From Shewanella woodyi ATCC 51908 (lineage in GTDB: Bacteria; Pseudomonadota; Gammaproteobacteria; Enterobacterales; Shewanellaceae), in the NCBI RefSeq assembly GCF_000019525.1, contig NC_010506.1, positions 1,302,001-1,366,000 of the forward strand: a stretch of 64,000 nucleotides of DNA, read 5' to 3'. Made by a program: the position numbers and the translations under genes. Under the pieces are notes generated by a model that saw only the letters and a program-made list of their open reading frames with translations, had not been told where the DNA came from and ran no database searches. Below are positions 18,242 to 28,615 of this stretch, one piece after another. Position 1 is the stretch's first letter. The number at the start of each line of letters is the position of its first letter.

Positions 18242-18256
18242 CCTCTCTTTCTCTAT

Positions 18257-20284
18257 TTAAACTTTAAACTCACCTACAGAAGCTTGTAACTCCTCGGCAA
18301 GCTGAGCCACCTGATGACTTGATTGCGCGGTCTGATCGGCTCCTGAGGCCGTCTCTTCAGATATTGCGGCAATATGTTCAAGCATCTCTGACACTTGCTG
18401 ACTTACCTGGCTTTGCTCTTGCGCTGCGTGAGCAATGTGGGTGCCAGAATCATGGGCATGATGAACAGCTTCACTGATACTTTGCAATGCCATGTTTGCC
18501 AGCTCTGTTTTATCGACACATGAGCTTGCTTGGCTGCGGCCTAGTTCCATAACAGATACGGCTTCTTGGGTTCCAGCTTGCAGTACTTGGATCATCTGCT
18601 GGATCTCTTGAGTCGAGTCCTGAGTTCTTGAGGCTAGGCTTCGAACCTCATCGGCTACAACGGCAAATCCACGTCCCTGCTCGCCGGCTCTTGCTGCTTC
18701 AATTGCGGCGTTTAATGCCAGCAGATTAGTCTGTTCAGCGATGCCGCGAATGGTATCTAGGATTGAACCAATTGAGGCGCTATCAGTATGAACTTTATTG
18801 ATAACTTGACCTGCTTTCGCAACCTCATCGGCTAAAGCCAATATCGTCTGCTTATTCTCATCGGCAATAGCGCGCATATGTTGCGCTTCTTCATCGGCTT
18901 GTTTTATCTGTTGTAGGGCATCATCAGCACTGGTAGTGACCTGTTGAGCACTAGAGTTTAATTGGGTGGTTGCAGTTGCAACTTGGTCAACTTGGCTCTT
19001 TTGCTCTTGAATGCTAACAGTGGTTTGGGTTGTGATGGCCGATGTTTCTTCTGCCGCTGCTGCCAGTTGGTTTGAGCGATCTAAGATCCCCTGAATAAGC
19101 TCCCGTAAACTATCAACTAGTCGATTACAGTTACGTGAGAGTTCTGCAAACTCATCATGACCTGTATCATCGAGTTTGTGGGTCAAGTTACCCGAGGCTA
19201 AGATATTAAGTGCTGTGTTAACTTTATTCAGCGAACGTCTAAGCGGGCTGATAACTGCGTAGCTCACGCCTACGGCTACAAAGATAACAATAACCATTAA
19301 GATGATAGTGTTAAAGCTAGCTTGATCGATACCGTCAATGGCTTTGTTACTGATCTGAGCGGAAACGGTCTCGACCTTTTTAATCAGCTCATTCATGGTT
19401 ACATTGAGGTTTTCAGCATCTTTGTTCACTTTATTTAGCATCTGATCTGCTGATACATTAAAGCTGAGCTGACGCCCCTTCATTGCCTGCATAGAGCCGC
19501 TGCCACTTAGCATGCTAAAGACTTTATCGGCTTCGCTGTTAATATCAGCCATCAAGGTTTCATCGACCACACCTTCCCAGTGACGGCTAACGTACTCGAG
19601 TTTATTTTTTGCTTCATTGATCAGGTACTCAAGCTCTTTAGAGATGGTGTCAAACTGTGATTGAGACTGACTGTTTACCAGATCATAGTTGGTACTCACG
19701 ATACCGCTAAGGCTGTTATCTATGTTGCCTGCTGTTGCGGCTATCTCTTGATCTGTCAGGTCTTCACTGGTTTCAAGGTCAATCAGATCAAGAAGTAAAG
19801 AAGCTGTATCATCGGCCGCTTCCTCTAAATTCTCTAATTTTATGAGTAATTTTTCTTGTGTGACGAGTGAGTTTTCACGAGTAATAATCATCTTGTTACC
19901 TTCGGCAACAAAGTCTTGATAACTGGTTCTAACCGAGGTTATCACATCTGTGAAATTCGCTTGTTCTTGGGAGTTAACAAGCCTAGATAGCGTGTTTAAC
20001 TCAGTATTAAAGGATTGACTCTGCTTGGTAAATTGAGCTTTTAGTGGGGGAAGTTGCTCAGATTTAGTCGCATGATAGGAAACTAAAATCTGCTTCTCCT
20101 GCAAAGAAAGCCCCTGTATCAAACGGCTACTAGACTCTAGGGCTGGTAAGCTAAGCTCTTGTAGAACTTGTGTGCTTGATTTCAGTTCGCTATTGGTGAG
20201 CAAAGAGGCGCCACCTAGTGCTATCAAGAGTAAGGTGACGACACTAAATCCGCCAATGACTCTTGTGGCGACATTCATTTTCAT
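18257..20284 (-). CDS. methyl-accepting chemotaxis protein
   Basis: A 675-residue transmembrane chemoreceptor. The first membrane helix is at about residues 9-29; a long, mostly helical periplasmic sensor domain of roughly 290 residues follows; the second helix lies at about 325-345 ([21 protein letters not shown]). A HAMP domain comes next, then the signalling domain with the invariant hairpin tip [20 protein letters not shown] and [15 protein letters not shown]. The C-terminus (SVGEFKV) lacks the CheR/CheB-tethering pentapeptide. The ligand is unknown. The gene is a single unit convergent with the DUF3718 gene. Confidence 0.92.
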   Translation of the reverse strand: MKMNVATRVIGGFSVVTLLLIALGGASLLTNSELKSSTQVLQELSLPALESSSRLIQGLSLQEKQILVSYHATKSEQLPPLKAQFTKQSQSFNTELNTLSRLVNSQEQANFTDVITSVRTSYQDFVAEGNKMIITRENSLVTQEKLLIKLENLEEAADDTASLLLDLIDLETSEDLTDQEIAATAGNIDNSLSGIVSTNYDLVNSQSQSQFDTISKELEYLINEAKNKLEYVSRHWEGVVDETLMADINSEADKVFSMLSGSGSMQAMKGRQLSFNVSADQMLNKVNKDAENLNVTMNELIKKVETVSAQISNKAIDGIDQASFNTIILMVIVIFVAVGVSYAVISPLRRSLNKVNTALNILASGNLTHKLDDTGHDEFAELSRNCNRLVDSLRELIQGILDRSNQLAAAAEETSAITTQTTVSIQEQKSQVDQVATATTQLNSSAQQVTTSADDALQQIKQADEEAQHMRAIADENKQTILALADEVAKAGQVINKVHTDSASIGSILDTIRGIAEQTNLLALNAAIEAARAGEQGRGFAVVADEVRSLASRTQDSTQEIQQMIQVLQAGTQEAVSVMELGRSQASSCVDKTELANMALQSISEAVHHAHDSGTHIAHAAQEQSQVSQQVSEMLEHIAAISEETASGADQTAQSSHQVAQLAEELQASVGEFKV

Positions 20285-20393
20285 AGGGGGCTCCGTTTTA
20301 GTATTATTATTTTCCCTAGCTATAAACTATTTTAAATTCAGGGCTTGAACATTATGAACAACTGTTTATCTATCGACCATTGCTCGAGTTAGT

Positions 20394-21218
20394 TTAACTC
20401 TTTTTTAACTTGTTTTGGGTAATTTTTTCATCGGTTTCCAGATGCCAAAGGGTTAAATATTCCCCCCAACAGCAGCCTGTATCTAGGGCTTTTATTCTAG
20501 ATGAGCTGACTTTGCCCATGACAGCTGCCCAATGACCGAAAACTAATGTGTGTGTTTTGTTAATTTTGCCCTCTAACTCAAACCAGGGAGTGAGATCGGG
20601 ATCTTTACATTCGGCAGGGGAGAGTTTGCAATCGAAATCTAGGCTATTATCGCTATGCAAAAAACGCATTCGTGTTAGCGCATTGATGCAATATATCTTT
20701 CTCTCTAGTTCATCCATGTTGGAATGCCATTGGTTTGAACCTGAGGTGTACATTTTTTCTAGCAGTGCTTCTTGATAGTCGGGCGCCTGTAGTGCCTGAG
20801 TTACTCGCTTGCTTTCACCTCTTAAAGTGCTGATGTCCCAATGAGGCGGGACCCCTGCATGAGTCATTACCAAACTATGTTCTGGTAGCTCTTGATGGAG
20901 AGGTTGATGTCTAAGCCAGCCGATGAGCGAATCTATGTCAGATGAGGCCAGTAAGGCTTCCAGTTTATCCTTTGGATTGGCTCTTTTAATTTTGCCGTGA
21001 ACAGCCATTAAATGGAGATCATGATTGCCCAAAGAGACGTTAGCAGCGCCATCGAGTGCTTTAAAGTATTGCAGTGTAGGGAGTGAGCCAGGGCCTCTGG
21101 CAACTAGGTCTCCTACTGCCCATAATTGATCTTGTGAGGGATTAAAATCAACCTTAGACAGGAGCAGGGTTAACTCATCGAAACAGCCCTGAATGTCCCC
21201 AACAAAATAGTTCGCCAT
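20394..21218 (-). CDS. apaH: diadenosine tetraphosphatase (symmetrical)
   Basis: A 274-residue metallophosphatase that splits Ap4A into two ADP and controls dinucleoside polyphosphate alarmones. The three metal motifs of the family are GDIQGCFDEL (residues 7-16), GDLVARGPGSL around 36 and GNHDLHL around 61. Length matches E. coli ApaH (280). It is downstream of apaG with a 122-base gap. The order surA-pdxA-rsmA-apaG-apaH is as in E. coli. Confidence 0.95.
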   Translation of the reverse strand: MANYFVGDIQGCFDELTLLLSKVDFNPSQDQLWAVGDLVARGPGSLPTLQYFKALDGAANVSLGNHDLHLMAVHGKIKRANPKDKLEALLASSDIDSLIGWLRHQPLHQELPEHSLVMTHAGVPPHWDISTLRGESKRVTQALQAPDYQEALLEKMYTSGSNQWHSNMDELERKIYCINALTRMRFLHSDNSLDFDCKLSPAECKDPDLTPWFELEGKINKTHTLVFGHWAAVMGKVSSSRIKALDTGCCWGEYLTLWHLETDEKITQNKLKKS

Positions 21219-21340
21219 GTATTTTTATCCTTTTAATCAATACTCTAATTCTAACTTCTCGAGAGAATTAAATGAAAGTGGAACAGGGGAAAAAGATAAA
21301 AAATGATCTAAGGTTGAGACTTTGATTCATCAAAGTGGTG

Positions 21341-21721
21341 TTAGTGAAGTAACCCGGGAATTGATAATCGAAAAGGTGGGATCTTAGCTTTAAACATCTC
21401 TCCATTTTCTGTGACCATGCCATAGTTGCCTTCCATAACACCAAATGGAGTCTCTAAAACTGTTCCGCTGGTATATTGGTAGGCAGTGTCAGGTTCAATG
21501 GTCGGGGTTTCGCCGACTACGCCTGCGCCTTGAACGACACTAAGGTGTTGATTTGAATCTGTGATCGACCAGTAACGAGTTTTGAGCGTGACGGGCTCTT
21601 TCCCTAAATTGATAATGGTGATTGTGTATCGAAAAAGGTACCTTTCATCATTGGGGGAGGACTGATCTTCGATATACTCTGTTTTCACGTCAATTTTAAT
21701 TGATGTTTCAAGCTCAGTCAT
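21341..21721 (-). CDS. apaG: ApaG protein
   Basis: A 126-residue single-domain protein with an immunoglobulin-like beta fold, as in E. coli ApaG (125 residues). The conserved YLFRYTITIINLG, RYWSITD, VVGETPTIEPDTAYQYTSG and MEGNYGMV blocks are all present. Its biochemical role is unsettled in the family; links to Mg/Co homeostasis and to nucleotide binding have been reported. The start follows AAGGAACGCC. A strong terminator immediately precedes it on the coding strand, between it and rsmA. Confidence 0.93.
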   Translation of the reverse strand: MTELETSIKIDVKTEYIEDQSSPNDERYLFRYTITIINLGKEPVTLKTRYWSITDSNQHLSVVQGAGVVGETPTIEPDTAYQYTSGTVLETPFGVMEGNYGMVTENGEMFKAKIPPFRLSIPGLLH

Positions 21722-21734
21722 GGCGTTCCTTTTT

Positions 21735-21758
21735 TAAAAAAGGAGGGCAAGCCCTCCT
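21735..21758 (-). terminator. terminator or attenuator between rsmA and apaG
   Basis: Read on the minus strand, GGAGGGC-TT-GCCCTCC is followed by six T, ending 14 bases before apaG. This is an intrinsic terminator placed inside what is otherwise a conserved operon. Confidence 0.8.
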
Positions 21759-21800
21759 CTGTTTTGTGTGATTACTCAACTCTACAAATAGCAGATTATG

Positions 21801-22604
21801 TTACTGCTTATCAACCACAAAGTTTGCCATAGCAACGTATTGCTCGACAGTTATCTGCTCAGGTCTGAGTGTTGCATCTATTCCTAGTTCTGCAAACTCT
21901 TCGTCGGAGATCATATGTTTAAGGTTATTTCGCAGTGTTTTACGGCGCATATTAAATGCCGTGGTTGTTAAGTGTCTAAGTTGATCGACATCTTTACATG
22001 GCCATGGCTTCACTTTATAGGGAACCAGTCTGACAACGGCTGAATCTACTTTCGGCGGTGGAGTAAAACTTCCTGGCGGTACTTCAAGCACTGGCATCAC
22101 TTGGCAGTGATACTGCGCCATGACAGTTAATCGGCCGTAAGCTTTAGTTCCTGGGCTAGCTGAAAGTCTGAGTACTACCTCTTTTTGCAGCATAAAGTGC
22201 ATATTTTCAATCTGCTCTGCAAACTCGAACAGATGAAACATCAAGGGGGTTGAGATGTTGTAGGGTAAGTTACCAAACACCTTCATCTGACGTCCCTCTT
22301 CAACTAGCTGACTAAAGTCAAATTGAAGTGCGTCACCTTGATGGATATCAAGCTTATCTTTTAGGGTTGGGTGTTCTTGAAGGCGTGCAACCAGATCTTT
22401 ATCCAGCTCGACTACCGTAAGCTTATCGATAGCATTGGCTACCGGCTCAGTTAAGGCGGCCAGACCCGGACCAATCTCTACCATCACATGATCGTTGTCA
22501 GGAGAGATAGCCCCAACAATACGGTTGATAACATTGTGATCGGTCAAGAAGTTTTGTCCGAAGCGTTTTCTGGCCGTGTGGCCCAAGTGTACTTTATTAC
22601 TCAT
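21801..22604 (-). CDS. rsmA: 16S rRNA dimethyladenosine transferase
   Basis: A 267-residue methyltransferase (KsgA) that dimethylates two adjacent adenines in the 3' end of 16S rRNA late in 30S assembly. The SAM-binding fold shows [15 protein letters not shown] at the start and [14 protein letters not shown] around residue 42. The catalytic motif is [10 protein letters not shown] around residue 115. The helical C-terminus ([14 protein letters not shown]) is also standard. It lies 11 bases after pdxA and is surely co-transcribed with it. Confidence 0.96.
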   Translation of the reverse strand: MSNKVHLGHTARKRFGQNFLTDHNVINRIVGAISPDNDHVMVEIGPGLAALTEPVANAIDKLTVVELDKDLVARLQEHPTLKDKLDIHQGDALQFDFSQLVEEGRQMKVFGNLPYNISTPLMFHLFEFAEQIENMHFMLQKEVVLRLSASPGTKAYGRLTVMAQYHCQVMPVLEVPPGSFTPPPKVDSAVVRLVPYKVKPWPCKDVDQLRHLTTTAFNMRRKTLRNNLKHMISDEEFAELGIDATLRPEQITVEQYVAMANFVVDKQ

Positions 22605-22615
22605 TACTTTTTTTA

Positions 22616-23602
22616 CTACTCAGCTTTTGCTGCCAAATCTATGGCTTTATTTAGTGCGCAGACAAAACTACCTATGTCTGCTTTACCGGTTCCGGCGAGT
22701 TCAAGGGCTGTACCGTGATCCACTGAAGTACGGATATAAGGAAGGCCCAATGTGATGTTCACTGAGCTGCCAAATCCTTGAGACTTAAGAACAGGGAGTC
22801 CTTGATCATGATACATCGCCAGTATGACATCTGCGTCATTTAAGTACTTGCTTTGGAATATGGTGTCGGCGGGTAGTGGGCCTACTAGGCTTATACCTTC
22901 AGCACGCAACTCCTCTAAAGCCGGGATAATGGTGTCTATCTCTTCCCGACCTAAGTGTCCATCTTCGCCTGCATGTGGGTTGAGGCCACATACATATATC
23001 TTGGGCTGTTTGATGGCAAATTTTGTGACAAGATCAGTGTGTAAGATCTTGATTATCTGATGCAGGCGATCCCGAGTTATGGCTTTAGATACATAGGCCA
23101 AAGGGATATGGGTTGTGACTAATGCAACCTGTAAACCAGGCGCTGCTAGCATCATGACCACATCTTGGCAGTTTGCCTGATTGGCAAAAAACTCAGTATG
23201 TCCGCTAAAGGGGATACCAGATTGGTTGATGATCCCTTTATGGACTGGCCCTGTAACTACGGCATCAAACTCACCGTTCATATTCTTTTCGCCAGCATAG
23301 CCAAGAGTTTGTACTACATAGGCACTGTTCTGCTCATCCAGTTTGCCGCATTGGGCTTCCGTTTTGAGAGAAAAGGGCGCAAGCGTCAGGGTGCCAGCCT
23401 CTTGGGCTTTCGGCTCAAGGCTAGGTTGGTATGGTTTAAGTTGCAGCGGAAGGCCAAGCATTTTAGCTCTGGAAGCTAAAAGTTCAGGATCCGCACAAAC
23501 AACAAGCTCAGCAGGCCAAGCCTGCTGAGCGAGTTGGATAACTAAATCTGGACCAATCCCAGCGGGTTCGCCTGGGGTGATGGCTATTCGTTTAGTCGTC
23601 AA
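22616..23602 (-). CDS. pdxA: 4-hydroxythreonine-4-phosphate dehydrogenase
   Basis: A 328-residue enzyme of pyridoxal phosphate synthesis that oxidises 4-phosphohydroxy-threonine with [17 protein letters not shown] opens the protein. The metal-binding histidines sit in [17 protein letters not shown] and [12 protein letters not shown], all intact. Length matches E. coli PdxA (329). It lies between surA and rsmA as in E. coli, reading in the same direction. Confidence 0.96.
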   Translation of the reverse strand: MTTKRIAITPGEPAGIGPDLVIQLAQQAWPAELVVCADPELLASRAKMLGLPLQLKPYQPSLEPKAQEAGTLTLAPFSLKTEAQCGKLDEQNSAYVVQTLGYAGEKNMNGEFDAVVTGPVHKGIINQSGIPFSGHTEFFANQANCQDVVMMLAAPGLQVALVTTHIPLAYVSKAITRDRLHQIIKILHTDLVTKFAIKQPKIYVCGLNPHAGEDGHLGREEIDTIIPALEELRAEGISLVGPLPADTIFQSKYLNDADVILAMYHDQGLPVLKSQGFGSSVNITLGLPYIRTSVDHGTALELAGTGKADIGSFVCALNKAIDLAAKAE

Positions 23603-23681
23603 TATATTTAGCCTCGATTAAAAAAGGTTCGAACGTAAGTTAACTCTGCAGCTAATAGTAACAGTTTTAGGCGTTACTTGT

Positions 23682-24986
23682 TTAACCTCGGTTATTGTCT
23701 GGTTCGAAAACCTCGATGTAGGCTTCAGATCTCATCTCGTCAAGCCAGTTCTGTAGCTCTTCATTAAACTTACGACGGAAGATGAGCTGATGTGCTCTAT
23801 TCGTATTAAACTTATCGGTTGCGTCCGTTTTACGGCGCTCTTCAAGTTGCACTATATGCCAACCGTGACTTGAACGGAAGGGCTCACTGATCTCATTAAG
23901 CTCAAGTGCATTTAATGTTTGTGCGAATGCAGGAACATAGACGCTTGGGTCTGCCCAGCCTAGTTCCCCACCTTTTGCTCCTGAACCTGGATCTTCAGAG
24001 TATTGGCGAGCCAGTGCTGCGAAGTCTGCATCGCCGGTGCGGATCTCTTTAACAAATTTATCTAGCATGGCTTTAGCGCGCTCTTCCGATAGGATAGGTG
24101 AGGGCTTGATCAAGATATGTCTTGAACGTACTTCATCTATCTCTTTGGTCTGGAGACCACGGGCGTCTAAGACTTTGATGATGTGGAAACCTGCGCCACT
24201 TCTGATAGGGCCTATCACGTCACCTGGTTTGGCATTGCCTAATACTTCAGCAAATAGCGTTGGCATCTCATTGACGTTCATATAATCCCAAACACCACCT
24301 TCTAGTGCTTTGGGGCCCGATGATGCTGCAATGGCCGTGCGGCGGAAGTCTGCACCATCTTTAACGCGTTTCAGTACGGTTTCCGCACGTTTACTGGCGC
24401 TAGCGAGTTGTTCACTGTTAGGGCTGCTTGGTACCTCGATAAGGATGTGACCAATCTGGAACTCAACTTCTTGAAGGCCTTTCTCCTCAATCATCTTAAC
24501 TAAGCTGTTGATCTCTTGTGGAGAGACTTGGATACGACGCTGAACTTGAATACGTTGTATCTCACCTAAGGTGATCTCTTCACGTAGTTGTTCACGGTAT
24601 TGGTTCCAGCTCATCCCCTCTTCGGCAATCTTTAGCTGCATCTGATCAACAGTTAAGTTTTGCTCTTTAGCAATATTGCCTATGGTCTGATCCAGTTGTA
24701 GATCGCCAATATGAAGACCAATTCTGTCGGCCATCTGCATCTGCAGACGGGTCATAATTAAGCGCTCAATGACCTGTGTTCTCAGTGCACTATCAGAAGG
24801 TAACGCTTGACCTGCTGCTGTTGCATTCGCTTTAACGGTTTTTATCATGCCAGTGATTTCACTCTCTAGCAGAATACCTTCGTTAATCTGTACTGATACA
24901 CGATCGAGTGGGGCAGTTTGCGCTTGTACTGTGTGGCTCGCAGCCAAAGCAAGAAAAGCAAAAATTAAATGTTTACACGGTTTCAT
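23682..24986 (-). CDS. surA: periplasmic chaperone/peptidyl-prolyl isomerase SurA
   Basis: A periplasmic chaperone of 434 residues that escorts outer-membrane proteins to the BAM complex, probably including LptD encoded just upstream. A signal peptide ends at SHTVQAQTA. The N-terminal chaperone domain follows, then two parvulin domains: the first around VEFQIGHILIEVP to FHIIKVLDARG, the second from SRHILIKPSP to GWHIVQLEER. I chose ATG 24986, which has AAGGA 8 bases ahead and gives a normal signal peptide, over an in-frame upstream start at 25055. Confidence 0.95.
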   Translation of the reverse strand: MKPCKHLIFAFLALAASHTVQAQTAPLDRVSVQINEGILLESEITGMIKTVKANATAAGQALPSDSALRTQVIERLIMTRLQMQMADRIGLHIGDLQLDQTIGNIAKEQNLTVDQMQLKIAEEGMSWNQYREQLREEITLGEIQRIQVQRRIQVSPQEINSLVKMIEEKGLQEVEFQIGHILIEVPSSPNSEQLASASKRAETVLKRVKDGADFRRTAIAASSGPKALEGGVWDYMNVNEMPTLFAEVLGNAKPGDVIGPIRSGAGFHIIKVLDARGLQTKEIDEVRSRHILIKPSPILSEERAKAMLDKFVKEIRTGDADFAALARQYSEDPGSGAKGGELGWADPSVYVPAFAQTLNALELNEISEPFRSSHGWHIVQLEERRKTDATDKFNTNRAHQLIFRRKFNEELQNWLDEMRSEAYIEVFEPDNNRG

Positions 24987-25135
24987 CCACAAAAATCCTT
25001 GGCATATTAATGTCAGGTGCAGCGCCAAATGGCGCTGACTTGATTCTATTATCATGGTTGGACTCTAAGACCAACGCATGGTTCATCAAAAATAAACTTA
25101 TTTCGCCCCAGCGGGAAGAAAGCCCATTGAAATCA

Positions 25136-27457
25136 CTAGTTCTTCAAATAAAGTGGTTTACGGTAATTGAACAAACCATCGTTAAGCATATCTGATACGC
25201 CTAACGGACCTGAACCACCGAGTCCTTTTATTACGAAATTCAGATATAGACCGCTTTCAAAGAGTTCGCGGTTATCCTGAACTGGGTTAAAGTCATCTTC
25301 GTAATTAGTTTTAATTCGGTAATGATAACTTAAACGTACAGCCCAGCAACAAGATTCGTATTGAAAGCCTGTATAGGTCTCTACACTGCGACTTTCGTTA
25401 AGATCATAATACCAGTTACCCACTAAGTACCAATTGTCGTTGATTGGCCAAGCGGCTCGCATACCTGTTTGAGAGATATTGACTGACTCATTGGTATTGG
25501 TATTCAACAGATCTGGGACATAGCGATAGCTAAATTGAAGTAATTTGTTGGCACCTGGCCTAAAGTCGAGTGTGACTTCACTCTTCTTATTATCACTTTG
25601 CTTAGTATCATACTGAATAGCGCCACTCATATACCAGTCTTTGTATAACTTAGTACTAAGCTCCGCAGCCAATACTGAGTTGGAGGTGTTCTCCTGAGTT
25701 AAGTTATTGATGGGATTAATTGGATCGCTAATCCCAACTTTACTGTCTTCTAAGTAATAGATTTGACCTAGGCTAAATCTAAATGTTTCAACGTTATGAT
25801 CATCGAATAAGCGAGTGGTCAATCCTAAAGTGAACTGGTTAGCATCGGCAATTCTGTCAATACCGGAAAAGCGTCGGTCGCGGAACAGACCAAAGTAGTC
25901 TTCCTGTATCTTAGCTGTATCATAGATACCTATGTCATCTTGATCTTCATAGCCTACATAAAGGTATTGGAACTGAGGCTCTAAGGTCTGACGGTAGTTC
26001 TCATTAAAATAACTGGTGAAGCGCTCAAAGTTGATCTGACCATGTAGACGTACCTGAGGTAAGGTTCGACTTACGCTGCTGGCCAGCTCTTGATTAGCCT
26101 CAAATCCATTATCGTTTTGCCAATAATAGGTTTGAAGCAACTTTACTTCACTGGTTAAAGAACCTGCTGGGCCATGTATTGGGTATGAGACGGTAGGCTC
26201 AATGTGTAAACGAGTGGCGGTGGAGTACTCATTATCATCATGTTCAAAATTACTAACTTCACTGAGTAAGGAGAAATCTAAACCGTTCCAAAAGTCTGGG
26301 GCGCGGTAATTTAGCCCTACTTGCGGCATTACCTGATAGGGTTTCTCCTCTTCACCCAGCACTTTAATATCTTGTACTCGTGCGGTGAAGTCCCAATTTT
26401 GTTCAAAATAACTGATCTCACCAATTCGTGACATCTGGTTATCAGTGGCTCGCTGAACTTCTGATTTAAGATCGTTGAAATAGTTGTTATCTGACACATC
26501 GGTGAAGTTGGCTAATACTCGCCAGTTTTCATTAATCGCGCCTCTGTGTTCCCAGTGATAGAGGTAGCGATCTTGTGAGTCCGATAACATATCATCATTG
26601 CCGAGATATTCGACATTAATCTGACCCTGTTGAGCATCACCCGCCAAATAGCGAAAATCACTCTTAAGGAATAATCCCCTCGATGACATATAGTGTGGCG
26701 TTAGGGTGAGATCGTACTCCGGCGATATATTCCAGTAGTAAGGCGTTGCGACCTCGACACCATTGGTGGTGCTGGTGCTTAAAAGTGGAAAAAGGAAACC
26801 TGATTTACGTTTATCGGATACCGGTATTGTCATATAAGGAATATAGAATACGGGGACATCACCGATCCGTAACTTTGCATCCCATAACTCTCCCCACTCC
26901 TCAGTGCTATCAATTTTGATCGTTTCAGCTTCAAGTAGCCAGGAGGTATCGCCGGGAGGGCAAGTGGTAAAATTGGTTTTTGTTAGGTGCAGGTTGTTGT
27001 CTGGGGTGATCTCTAACTTTTCTGCATCACCATGGATCTGCTGCCCGTGCAGCCAATACTGTGCACCCCAAAGGGATGCACTATTGTTACGCATCTCAGC
27101 GACGAGAGAGTCAGCAGTGATGGTGATCATTTGATCTTGGAAGACGAGATTGCCATTGGCATCGAGTCGCTCTTCACCCTGATCTAAAATCGCTTCATCT
27201 GCCGCAATATGACGGCCACCTTGGCTAAATGACACATCGCCATTAAACCTAGCTTGCTTGCCCATCTCAGCTTCTGAGCGGTTGGAGATTATCTGGATCT
27301 CCTGTAGGGCTATCTCGGTTTCATCACTGTCTGAAATAGCAGGGCGAGGAACTGGAGGCTCGACAATACACTGCATATTTGCATCAGGCGTGGTGGTTTC
27401 TTCAGCCAAGACCAATTGGGGAAGTAGGCTTAATGCCAATAAGTAACGGATCTGCAT
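25136..27457 (-). CDS. lptD: LPS-assembly outer membrane protein LptD
   Basis: An outer-membrane beta-barrel of 773 residues that with LptE inserts lipopolysaccharide into the outer leaflet. A signal peptide ends at LVLAEE. The N-terminal jellyroll (OstA) domain includes ADEAILDQGEERLDANGNLVF. The barrel follows from about residue 230. The four cysteines that form the essential disulfides are visible: one near the mature N-terminus (NMQCIV), one in TTCPPGDTS, and the adjacent pair in YESCCWAV. ATG 27457 is preferred; an in-frame TTG at 27493 has no ribosome site. surA follows 149 bases downstream. Confidence 0.95.
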   Translation of the reverse strand: MQIRYLLALSLLPQLVLAEETTTPDANMQCIVEPPVPRPAISDSDETEIALQEIQIISNRSEAEMGKQARFNGDVSFSQGGRHIAADEAILDQGEERLDANGNLVFQDQMITITADSLVAEMRNNSASLWGAQYWLHGQQIHGDAEKLEITPDNNLHLTKTNFTTCPPGDTSWLLEAETIKIDSTEEWGELWDAKLRIGDVPVFYIPYMTIPVSDKRKSGFLFPLLSTSTTNGVEVATPYYWNISPEYDLTLTPHYMSSRGLFLKSDFRYLAGDAQQGQINVEYLGNDDMLSDSQDRYLYHWEHRGAINENWRVLANFTDVSDNNYFNDLKSEVQRATDNQMSRIGEISYFEQNWDFTARVQDIKVLGEEEKPYQVMPQVGLNYRAPDFWNGLDFSLLSEVSNFEHDDNEYSTATRLHIEPTVSYPIHGPAGSLTSEVKLLQTYYWQNDNGFEANQELASSVSRTLPQVRLHGQINFERFTSYFNENYRQTLEPQFQYLYVGYEDQDDIGIYDTAKIQEDYFGLFRDRRFSGIDRIADANQFTLGLTTRLFDDHNVETFRFSLGQIYYLEDSKVGISDPINPINNLTQENTSNSVLAAELSTKLYKDWYMSGAIQYDTKQSDNKKSEVTLDFRPGANKLLQFSYRYVPDLLNTNTNESVNISQTGMRAAWPINDNWYLVGNWYYDLNESRSVETYTGFQYESCCWAVRLSYHYRIKTNYEDDFNPVQDNRELFESGLYLNFVIKGLGGSGPLGVSDMLNDGLFNYRKPLYLKN

Positions 27458-27616
27458 CTTAAGTCGTTTAATATGATTTCTTAGTCTGGACAATAATAAG
27501 TGGGGATAAATGTTGCCATTTTAGGCAACTCAGCTAAATATCGACAATGAGCTTATTAGCTGATTCCATTTTGCTTTATAATAAAGCAATTTTTACATAA
27601 GAGCCATGAGGTGCCC

Positions 27617-28615
27617 TTGTCAGATCTTAGATTTCTTGCGTTAAATGCATGGCTAAAGCGAATTTTCAACGCAGATGTTACGCCTACTCTTATCTCTGGG
27701 GATGCCAGCTTTAGGCGATATTTTCGTGTCCAGCATAAAGATATATCTTATATTGTGATGGACTCTCCCCCTGAATTGATCAAAGTTCTCCCCTTTGTAA
27801 ACTTAGCCAACGCTTATTCAGACAAAGGTGTCGATGTTCCACAAGTGATTGAAGTTAATGCTGAAGACGGTTTTTTATTGTTAAGTGACTTGGGCGATAT
27901 TCAGTTACTGTCGGTATTAAATAGTGACAATGTATACGCTTACTATCGTGATGCCCTAAGACTCTTAGATAAAGTGAGTCTGGTTATCGACAATGGTGAA
28001 AGTGGATTGCCTTTATACGATGCCGCTTTTGTTCAACTGGAATTAGATATTTTTTCTGATTGGTTGATAAAACGTCATCTTGTAATAGAACTGGATGAAA
28101 AGACTCAAAATATGCTGAAGACAGCATTTTCCTTTTTGATAGAGAATGTAGAAGCTCAGCCTAAAGTTGGTATGCATCGAGATTACCACAGTCGAAATCT
28201 GATGCTGCAAAATGAGCAGTTAAAAGTGATCGATTTTCAAGATGCTGTGCTTGGGCCTGTGACTTATGATGCAGTTTCTCTGCTGCGTGACTGCTATGTC
28301 CGTTGGCCTGATGCTTTGGTTGAACAGCTAATGACGCAACATTTTGAGCAAGTTAAATCCAGTGGTCAGCTTGATAGGGGCGTGAGCATTGCGACCTATA
28401 CTCGTTGGTTTGACTTGATGGGGTTGCAGCGACATATCAAGGCCGCTGGTATTTTTTCCCGCCTTAAATATCGAGATGATAAACCTGCTTATATGGCTGA
28501 TATTCCTCTGACTCTTGAGTATATTAGGGATATCTCAGCTCGTTATCCAGAGCTAGAGATATTTAGTGCTTGGATAGCTGACTCCATTATTCCTGCTGTT
28601 GAGGCCAAGTTATGA
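27617..28615 (+). CDS. amgK: N-acetylmuramate/N-acetylglucosamine anomeric kinase
   Basis: An aminoglycoside-phosphotransferase-fold kinase of about 332 residues. The nucleotide loop is near GDASFRRYFRV, the catalytic loop is GMHRDYHSRNLML around residue 195 with the conserved Asp, and the metal-binding IDFQDA follows. With MurU it forms the peptidoglycan-recycling shortcut that bypasses de novo UDP-MurNAc synthesis, described in Pseudomonas. The start is uncertain: TTG 27617 has GAGG 5 bases ahead, while GTG 27611 adds two residues. It overlaps murU by 4 bases and is divergent from lptD. Confidence 0.87.
   Translation: MSDLRFLALNAWLKRIFNADVTPTLISGDASFRRYFRVQHKDISYIVMDSPPELIKVLPFVNLANAYSDKGVDVPQVIEVNAEDGFLLLSDLGDIQLLSVLNSDNVYAYYRDALRLLDKVSLVIDNGESGLPLYDAAFVQLELDIFSDWLIKRHLVIELDEKTQNMLKTAFSFLIENVEAQPKVGMHRDYHSRNLMLQNEQLKVIDFQDAVLGPVTYDAVSLLRDCYVRWPDALVEQLMTQHFEQVKSSGQLDRGVSIATYTRWFDLMGLQRHIKAAGIFSRLKYRDDKPAYMADIPLTLEYIRDISARYPELEIFSAWIADSIIPAVEAKL

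Noticed and set aside
21319..21336. ACTTTGAT-TC-ATCAAAGT palindrome between apaH and apaG as a terminator
   Set aside because: No T-run on either side and a 2-base loop; may be a chance dyad or protein site.
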